Source: Mytilus galloprovincialis (lineage: Eukaryota; Mollusca; Bivalvia; Mytilida; Mytilidae). Taken from it: a stretch of DNA of 64,000 bases. Where the stretch lies: positions 57,778,793-57,842,792 of the forward strand of contig NC_134840.1 in the NCBI RefSeq assembly GCF_965363235.1, in the 5' to 3' direction. Shown here piece by piece: positions 56,049 through 64,000 of this stretch; position 1 is the stretch's first letter; each line of letters begins with the position of its first letter. Below the pieces are notes generated by a model that worked only from the letters and a program-made list of their open reading frames with translations, ran no database searches and was not told where the DNA came from. Made by a program: the position numbers and the translations under genes.

Positions 56049-57639
56049 ATCTATTTGTTGAAATATATATTTCCACATTTCTTTGCTTTGTTTATTCTTT
56101 TAGTTTTGTTGCATTTATATACCTCACCTATATAACAAATATACGAACAAAAAGGAGGGTGGGTTGGTTGGTTGTGTGTCGTCATTAGTCACTTAATTAG
56201 TTAGTCATTTTCATTTACCTTTTCTACTCTGTTAACATGCTTTTGGTGTTTGTTATATTTATTTCGTTAACACAATCTCTAAAGGTGGTAGTTGTTTCAA
56301 TAGGCAAAAATAATATATTTGATTGATAGTTCACCTTTAAAATAAAATAAATCTCTTTAAAATATTCTTATTGGATTTCTTTCATATTCATCTTGGAAAA
56401 CTTTAGCCTTTTTTAAGCAAATCTTTGATAAAATTTGAACATTATTGAAAGGGCAATTTCATTTCTTCCTTTGAAATACATGTACTATACTCATTTTTTG
56501 TATAAATGTTAATTAAAGTTAATGTAAAAAAAAACAATCTTGTCCTTGAAAACTTTTTGTAAATTTAGTAAATTTATGAAGTTGTAAAGGATGTATAACT
56601 AGTTTATATGTCAAACAACAAAAAGTGCATACTAACATGTACACAAAAGAATTGGAAGGGTGGAAATGAAATCAAATTATATAAATTATCTAGGCATTTT
56701 TTATTTTTAAAACATAATATGTAACTTTTTTTCCATTTTTGTGAAAGCAGTATGTATACGAAATGCAGGTCTTTGTATATTTAATATAATATAACCAATA
56801 TGGCAGCTATATATAAATGTAACATTATTTGAATGAATCCAACATCACGCGCTTACCACAGCGCTATCAAAAAATCCTGGGGAGAACACACATTGAAACT
56901 CCGAGTATTGAAAACTTTCAACTATGAAACACAAAGTACACGTTTGACAGAAATTGAATTAATAAATCGTGAAACCGTCATCTGAAACATATTGAAAGCC
57001 TAATTATAGAGCTCAGAAAAAGAAAAACCACTTCAGTGGCGTAGCTTGCTTTCTGTTTATACCGAGGCAGAGGGTCGGGGGGGGGGGGGGGGGCTGCACC
57101 CCCTGAAGCTATAGAGGTTTTTACAATTTGAACAAGAAAATATCGTTAAAAAATATGTTGACATACTGTTCCCAGCAGAAAGCCAGCTCAAATGCCTAAT
57201 GGCTTCCAATATATTTCCAAGCCGTAGTACAGTCTAATATAGTTGGCTGTACCTCACACGTCATATCACAAGAAATCATGACCTTGCTCGGTGGATAGAA
57301 GAAACCTGTACAAAATGTTCAATACAGAATAACAAAAACCAAACGCAAATATTAAGGTGTATTTGTAATAAGTTTTGTGATCATTTATTTGGTCGTAGGT
57401 CACGAATCAACGAATTATAGATAATCACCATAAAATGACAGCTGGATTGAACAAACTAATTTCAGGATAAACTACGAGAAAAACATATGCTACATGTAAA
57501 CGGTACTTGTTTTAGTGGTGTTATCCTTCGAAGGTCTTGAAATTACATATTGAATGATTTTTAACTTTTTTTTCATTCACGATGAACATGACAACCGGCG
57601 AATAACTAAGATTTTATTCTGAAGTCTTCAAGTCTTCCC
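56049..57639. other. Unassigned AT-rich region
   Basis: No coding. A run of 17 G is at 57077-57093, followed by CTGCACCCCCTGAAGC. The stretch 56850-57010 is less AT-rich and may be an unrecognised repeat. Confidence 0.5.
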
Positions 57640-58480
57640 GAAGGGCCAAGTGAGCTTTTCTCATCACTTTGTGTCCGGCGTCCGTCGTCGTTAACTTTTA
57701 CAAAAATCTTCTCCTCTGAAACTACTTTGCCAAATTAAACCAAACTTGGCAACAATCATCATTGGGTTATCTTGTTTAAAAAATGTGTCCGGTGACCCGG
57801 CCAACCAACCAAGATGGCAGCAATGGCTAAAAATAGAAAATAGGGGTAAAATGCAGTTTTTGGCTCATAACACAAAAACCAAAGCATTTAGAGCAAATCT
57901 GACAGGGGAAAAATTGTTTATCAGGTGAAGATCTATCTGCCCTGATATTTTCAGATGAATCGGACTGTTTTTGGGTTGATGCCCCTGAATTGGTAATTTT
58001 AAGGAAATTTTGCTGTTTTTGGTTATTATCTTGAATATTATTACAGATAGAGATAAACTGTAAACAGCAATAATATACAGCAAAGTAAGACCTAAAAATA
58101 AGTCTAAATGACCAAAATGGTCAATTGACCCCCTAAGGAGTTATTGTCCTTAATAGTCAATTTTTAACAATTTTCATAAAATTTGTAAATTTTTACTAAC
58201 ATTTCCCACTGAAACTACTCGGCCAAGTTCATTATAGATAGAGATAATTGTAAGCAGCAAGAATGTTTAGTAAAGTATGATGTACAAACACATCACCATC
58301 GATTTATATGTATACTTTATTATGTTTTGACCTCTTGTACACGTTTGTGTCTTTGGAAATAAAATATTTTGTCTTGTCTTGCCATCATCAAAACACAATT
58401 TTGTCATGAATCCATCTGCTGCCTTTGTTTAATATTCACATAGACCAAGTTGAGCGACACAGGCTCCTTAGAGCTTCTAG
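57640..58480 (+). repeat. Dispersed bivalve repeat, family G
   Basis: Runs from CGAAGGGCCAAGTGAGCTTT through ATTGACCCCCTAAGGAGTT and GAAACTACTCGGCCAAGTTC to GAGCGACACAGGCTCCTTAG. I recall this as an abundant repeat in mussels and oysters. Internal short duplications (the GATAGAGATAA...CAGCAA block) occur at about 58046 and 58236. Noncoding, class unknown. Confidence 0.75.
58301..58381 (+). mobile_element. Short LINE 3'-end insertion in family G
   Basis: An 81-bp insert ending GGAAATAAAATATTTTGTC and then a (TTGTC) tail interrupts family G. CCATC occurs on both sides (58296-58300 and 58382-58386), a likely target duplication. It looks like an extreme 5' truncation. Confidence 0.65.
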
Positions 58481-58489
58481 TTCTGAAAC

Positions 58490-58916
58490 AATAGCATAAC
58501 ATCACAACATAGAAAAAGTTAGTTGAAATATGAATACTAAACAACAGCAGCACTGCCACTGATACTTTAAAATTAGAATCTGCCTAAAGTACACTTCATT
58601 CCAAAATAACTGTTTTTCAACAAAGATGTAGTATTTTGTCCTCTAACCTTTACTTTAAATAAAATTGAAGAAACAAATTACCAAGTTATTCAGTTATGAT
58701 TCAAAAGAGTTTTTACTTAATTACTCAAAGTGAACCCTGTAAAATAAATTGATTCTCAAAATCCCCAATTTTTAACATAAAACCCAAATTTTCCAATATA
58801 ATGAACCTAGTGATAAACCCATTTTGTTTACCTCTTTATTTAAAGAAAATCATTTTTTAAAGTATCCATCCCAAAATTCTTTGATTTTAGTGCCTCTCCA
58901 TTTCTAAATTTTTTGT

Positions 58917-58952
<36 letters not shown>

Positions 58953-59711
58953 TTACTACCCCCCACCCCCTCTTTTTTTAAATTTGCATTAAGGTGTTTT
59001 TTATTGTCAACCATAGGTCAGTCATTTGAACAAACATATTCAACAAACACCAACATAAATATAACATGTTAGTTGGTTTATATGGTGGAAATTGTCTGGT
59101 ATGATAGCAAACATATAAAAAATTGACCTACATTAACAGTTTACCCCCCCCCCCCCCCTTATATGACCCAATTTGAATTATCCGCCATTGATTTAAAATA
59201 TATTTACCAAGAGATATTTTTTCCTTAATGATTAGCTAAATACCTAATCTTTAAGTGTAGTGAGTCATGTTTTGGCTATATTTCTGCCAAAAAAAATATT
59301 TTAGGGACCAAATTTGGTCGAATTTGACTCTTTTTGCTTAAGATCCACAGTACCTAAAATAGCTATTAGGTCTGATATTCTATACGGTATTTCACCGTAT
59401 ATGATTTACTTTAATAAATATATCTTTATAAAGCATATTATGTTGTTCATTTAATGGTAAACTATTAAAAGCTATCTGCCATAATAAATGAGCTGTTCAT
59501 AATTGAAATTTGGTCATTTTGAGGTAAATTTTTCCTTGGTTGCTAAGGAAATTTATGTTCCTTAGCAACCGACAATAAGGACTGGGATAATTAAGATTTA
59601 AATCTGATTTTTATGAATAATGCAACTAACTTTGATGTTAGAGGTAGTTTTTCTATCACATTATTTTTTTTATGTGGCCAGCTGTTGGTTGATGCATACA
59701 GAGAATTGATG
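58490..59711. other. Unassigned region with homopolymers
   Basis: Contains A31 at 58919-58949 and C15 at 59144-59158. A 13-bp perfect hairpin (GGTTGCTAAGGAA, loop of 7) is at 59538-59570. No gene recognised. Confidence 0.55.
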
Positions 59712-62165
59712 TTAATGTCTTTCAGACAACCGTTTCGTTAAATTAGGAATATACTACAAAAGTTAAAAACATTATTGAGTAAAAAAAAGAGACAAAAATA
59801 CTCTTTTTGAATTCAGTTTCATATTTGTTGGATAATTTGAAGTATGAGGTAAGTGATTGGGAAAAAAAGGTTTCAAAAGGAAAAACATGCGTAATATTTT
59901 CTATTGAAAATAAGCCTTGAAGGATATCAGAAAGAATTGCTCGAGGTGAAGTTGTTGATATAGCTCAATATGAAAGTTTTAAATTAGATTTATGAACAAC
60001 ACACATGTAAAGGAGCAATCCTTCGTTCAAAATCATTTCGGGCTACAGAAAGTGAAACATGTAAAAACTTTGTTTTACAGATGCAAAAGCCAAAGCAACA
60101 GTCACATTGTATAATAGAATTATTAAATGAACAAAATGAGAGGGTTTCTCTTTTATAACCACTGGGTCGATGTCTCTGCCGGTGGATTTTTTTCCCCAAT
60201 GAAATCCGCCCAGTAGCAATCTAGTATGGATTTACGAAGATCTAACAGGAAACGTCGCCCAGCATAAAAAGGTACGAAACAGACGTGCTGCAAAACTTGT
60301 GAAATTTTAATAACGAATGCTCAATTTACTAACAATGTAACTAAGAAGTTATATTATACAAGAAGTTACGATGATCTGAATTTTAAATCTATAAATGTCA
60401 TCTACGGATTAGAGTGTAACCTCTACGGATAAGAGTGTAACCTCTATGGATTAGAGTGTAAACTTTGCGGATTGGTATATGTTGGTACAACAAAAGGAAG
60501 GCTAATCAAACGTATTTGCGGTCATAGATCAGATATTAACCTCAATGCAAACGGTATTCTTTACAACCATTTAATCAGCGTGATCATTCCATCGTTTCTA
60601 TGCCGGTTCGCATTATCGAAAAAATATACCACAGGAATAGCAATCCTCATCTTGCAACGACTCTCGGTAGCCAAAAATAGGCCTACTGGATTAGATTATG
60701 AACTGAGACACCATATGGTTGCAATAAAAAAATTGATGGTATAGGTATCTTATTTAGTCCTTCGTGTAGCTCGGTGAATGGGGAGAATATTTTCAACAAC
60801 TCCTCATAATGCACCACTTATTCTTAAAGATGTGTACTTTGCTGCCATTTAAACAAAAGGTATTCATCACATTCGCACGAAACTTTATTCATTACCCCAC
60901 TCAAAACTTTTTTCTCCGTTCAATTTATGTTTGGAAACCACTGTCACAAACCCTCATTCAGACCAATACAAACTTACAGCTTTCATTTCGGATATTGCAA
61001 GTCACAGACTTTTCAAACCAGTTTGCATTGGAAAAGAAGTTGGCTCATAGAGGGCATCATATCTACAGATCTATATTCTTAACCCACTAACACTCATCAA
61101 TATATGTCCCCTAAATGTAACCATCCCGCTCATCTTACCAAGAACGTACAGTTAGGCACAAAGAGTCAAGCGAATATATTCCAACACAGAAACAACTAAA
61201 AGACAACTACGTCAACTTGAAAAGGGGTTACAAACACCGAAATACCAAAAAAAGTTTTCAGAAAGCGGAATCAATTCCTGGGAGTGAACTATTGGAGAAC
61301 AAAGTAAAGAAGAATAAAAGGACTTCCTGTGTTCTTACTTATCACCCATCTCTCAAAAAATGCTTTGGTGTCATTCGTGAGCATTGGAAAACAGTTAAAA
61401 AGAAGTCCAAACTATCAAAGATTTTTCCCGAACCTCCCATGATAGCATTTTGGCAACAAACTAGTTTGCGGAACCTGCTGGTGTTTGCTGAAGTGTCCGA
61501 TAATATAAGTACTTCTGGAGAAAGTCGTTCGTGTGAGGAAAAACGCTGCAAATGCTGCCTACAGATGCATCATTATCAACATTTAACAGTAAGGCAATCG
61601 AAAATAACTATAAGATATTTTGCAATGTTACCTGCAAAAGTATGAATGTTATGTACATACTAGAATGTTCGTTTTGTGACCTCCAATATGTTAGTGAAGA
61701 ATCCAAGCAGCCTTTCCACAAACGACTCAATGGCCATAGGAGTGATGTCTCTAAAAAGCTACTTCTCCAAGTTTCTCTGCATTTCAAACAGTCGGGTCAC
61801 AAACTTGATGACTTTAACCGAATGAAAGTTCTAGTGATTGAACAGAACATTCACTTGAGTGATGCTCAGAGACAAGTTCGGGCAAGCTTTTAGATAAAGC
61901 AACTAAATGTACATCATCCAAACAGCATCAATAAGAAATACTAACAGTTTTGTTCACTCATTTTTGAATGTAGATATACACAGTCACATATATTTAAATA
62001 TCGAGTTTTGTTTATATTATTTTCTTCCAAGATTTTTGATTGAAATTAATAGACCAAAACTTACATGTATTACTGATTTTTACACCGTATATCAGTATTG
62101 TTAAACCATTGACACACGAAGAAAGCTATTTGTTAAGCCTTGTTAAGCCGAAATATTTGTCAACA
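59712..62165 (+). mobile_element. Chimeric Penelope-like repeat, copy B
   Basis: Copy B runs without the LINE insertion. First module (about 60380-61020): VIYGLECNL repeats, GLVYVGTTKGRLIKRICGHR (a GIY-YIG-type start), then NAPLILKDVYF and SHRLFKPVCIG text in another frame. Second module (about 61040-61890): HLTKNVQ-type text, KNKRTSCVLTYHPSLKKCFG, SCEEKRCKCCLQM, and a second GIY-YIG-like region, MNVMYILECSFCDLQYV followed by QPFHKRLNGHRSDVSKK. The tail near 62115-62160 has AAGAAAGCTATTTG and CCGAAATATTTGTC, a typical end of Penelope-like elements. Broken in several places and old. Confidence 0.75.
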
Positions 62166-63540
62166 CGATTTAATAGCAACATCTTCGTATAATAACATCT
62201 TATATCAGTACAGTTGTGCAAATTTTTAGACTTATATAATGTTTTCCCTTTCTGCATAGTATCGTCTATTCTAGAGGATCCGGTACATAGTAAATTTGCT
62301 GGTTGGTCCTTTTTATAGACTTCTATATATACTATTGAAGTATTTTCAAGAAATTTAGTTTTTTTGTCATCTCTATCGTTATACAAGGTGATGTCCTAAG
62401 TTCTTTTCCCTGAGATAGGCTTGTGCATTTGCGTCGGATACAGGTTTCCACTAAACAAGAGGGTTTTTCCTGGACGGTCTCGACTATCCGTGAGGGAACT
62501 AATTTTGAAAGATTTAAGAGAGCATGTTCATTTATAATGTATAGAAGCATTGATATACGACATATTTTTTATTTGTTGTTAGAAACAATATTTATTGTAT
62601 TTGTTATTATAATATAGCATCCGGCGTCCATTAAATACGGCGGGCTGTCGGCAAATTGACATTTGCATTTGTGTTGTTTCTTTATATGCTATGTAGTATA
62701 GATAGTACTGAAGATTTCTTAAATAAACGTTTTAATGCTCTAAGGAAGTACACTATGTGATATTTTCTTAACACGATTCACATTTCAAACCTTTGTGTAA
62801 CTTGTTTTAAATTTTTAATATAACAAAAAGGAAAATATTGTAATAGCATACCCATGTTTTATCGAGACAGAATCGATACATCACAATAAACAGTATTAGT
62901 ATTCATGGCAAAGTAAAAACAAGTTGTAAATGAAATAAAACGTTCCAAGAAGAATTGCGATAAATCAAAACGGGAAACATTTTACAGACAAAACTTTGAA
63001 CTGCCAAAGCAAAGTTTGAAAAGAAATTCAGAAGCAATGTAAGAAAGGTGTCAGCTGTGATTCTTAATCTGCAAATATAAAGCATCATTTATCAAACAAG
63101 GTTAAATAGTTATATGATAAAGTCAGATATATAAAGTTTTCAAAATTAAACCTGCAAATAAAACGTCAGAGCGAAGAAAAACATCTCTTCAAAAACATTA
63201 CTTGTTGATAAAAGTACTCTAACAACTCAATGAAAAGTATCATATTAGAGTTAAAATCAAAATAAAGACTATATAGACTATTTAGAGTGCATGGTAGAGA
63301 AAAATACGAAAAATGTAATCCAAGAAACAATGGAGTTTAATTTAGTAAAACTACACAAGATAAACCATTTACTGATCAACTAAAGCAGGTGTATAACTGC
63401 TTTCGTAGCAGAAAGATAGGTGTGAAACATATATCAACAAAAATTATATCAGTTTTGTCTATTGTTAACATTAGTCTATTTCTATATGATCTTCCTAGCA
63501 TCTCCATAGCAGCCAAATTTTTTTTCCAAACGGGTTTGGA
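62166..63540. other. Unassigned AT-rich region
   Basis: Several 60-86-codon frames on both strands carry no recognisable domains. No repeat seen elsewhere in the window. Confidence 0.45.
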
Positions 63541-63565
63541 ATAGAAGCAAGAAATCACGCGAAGG

Positions 63566-63823
63566 ATGTGGTACAAAAAAAAAAAGATTCAAAGAGATGC
63601 CACAACGCAAAAAGGTAGACATTTTGTCGGTTTAGAGTTTTCTACAGGTGAAATAGTATTTAATGCTGGCGTTAGAGAAGTTGCATGTACTAACGATATT
63701 ATCAACGAAATACAAGTAACTACAAAAAGTAACGACATAATTTTACTTAAGTTTAAATCTTTCATGACGGACCGTAGTGCTACAGAGCACAAGGCAAACA
63801 CATTGATATCTGCTGATATATAG
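63566..63823 (+). CDS. Partial conserved hypothetical protein (DATT...MTDRSA family)
   Basis: An 85-codon frame reads RDATTQKGRHFVGLEFSTGE, IVFNAGVREVACTND and, near its end, FKSFMTDRSATEHKANTLIS, then a stop. The order D-A-T-T-x-x-G-x-H-x-x-x-x-x-x, then G-x-x-E-V, then M-T-D-R-S-A-T-E recalls a large uncharacterised family of invertebrate proteins that may have an RNase H-like (transposase-related) fold with acidic catalytic residues. The usual linker of about 15-20 residues between the second and third blocks looks shortened, so the copy may be internally deleted. The N- and C-terminal parts are absent or outside the window. Function is not known. Confidence 0.4.
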   Translation: MWYKKKKIQRDATTQKGRHFVGLEFSTGEIVFNAGVREVACTNDIINEIQVTTKSNDIILLKFKSFMTDRSATEHKANTLISADI

Positions 63824-64000
63824 GAAGAAGATAATAATACAGAAACCCACTAATTTAAATATCCAGTCCATCCATTATTGCAATATAGTGATGAATATAC
63901 CAAACAGATTGTTACAGTTGAAAAATATGACGCTGTTAACATAGATTGATCTGGTAATATGTCTTCAACCTCATTTTTATAAAAATGCGTTTCCAAGTTA
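63824..64000. other. Right edge, unassigned
   Basis: Nothing recognised; it may belong to the preceding fragment. Confidence 0.4.

Noticed and set aside
62126-62386. 86-codon minus frame rich in K, Y and D
   Set aside because: Overlaps the 3' end of Penelope-like copy B and has no domain; probably chance.

Overview
This 64 kb window looks like nuclear DNA of a marine bivalve, most likely a mussel (Mytilus-like). It is AT-rich, full of dispersed repeats whose sequences I recall as typical of mussels, and has introns, Pol III-type tRNA genes and animal-type transposons. The genus is an inference from remembered repeat patterns. I see no complete ordinary host protein-coding gene; almost everything is repeats, transposon remnants and a few gene-like fragments.

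Layout. 1-3362: a head-to-tail array of a 910-bp unit (3.7 copies visible, cut by the left edge); each unit holds a tRNA-Cys(GCA) gene on + and a convergent tRNA-Thr(TGU) gene on -. 4000-4800: pieces of a Penelope-like 3' end. About 5060-10790: a large element with imperfect terminal inverted repeats, two opposed arrays of a ~190-bp repeat, and a degraded PIF/Harbinger transposase gene on -. 10908-17700: mussel repeat family C, several small inverted-repeat (MITE-like) elements, a 443-bp tandem duplication, and a decayed copy of the tRNA repeat unit. 18351-21298 and 33295-35622: two copies of one inverted-repeat element (T); the second is split by a Penelope-like fragment and a family-B repeat. 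22250-26640: an inverted pair of low-complexity arrays flanking a cluster of family-C copies. 30734-31965: a Penelope-like 3' end split by a 5'-truncated LINE. 37210-43320: a SINE-like repeat (S1), Crypton-type gene fragments and an old LINE.

44130-62165 is the most structured part. A chimeric Penelope-like repeat occurs twice (A: 44130-52636; B: 59712-62165). Copy A is split by a 6.8 kb LINE with an esterase-type ORF1 and an endonuclease/RT ORF2, and that LINE is itself hit by SINE-like S2 with a 12-bp target duplication. Between A and B lies a four-exon tyrosine-recombinase (Crypton-like) gene whose exons join in phase, with one in-frame stop, flanked at 3.3 kb spacing by 92-bp direct repeats.

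The layers of insertion give a relative order of events: Penelope-like copies are older than the LINE, which is older than S2; element T is older than the Penelope fragment in its second copy. The expressed function best supported here is the tRNA array. All family names are from motif recognition by eye, without a database search.
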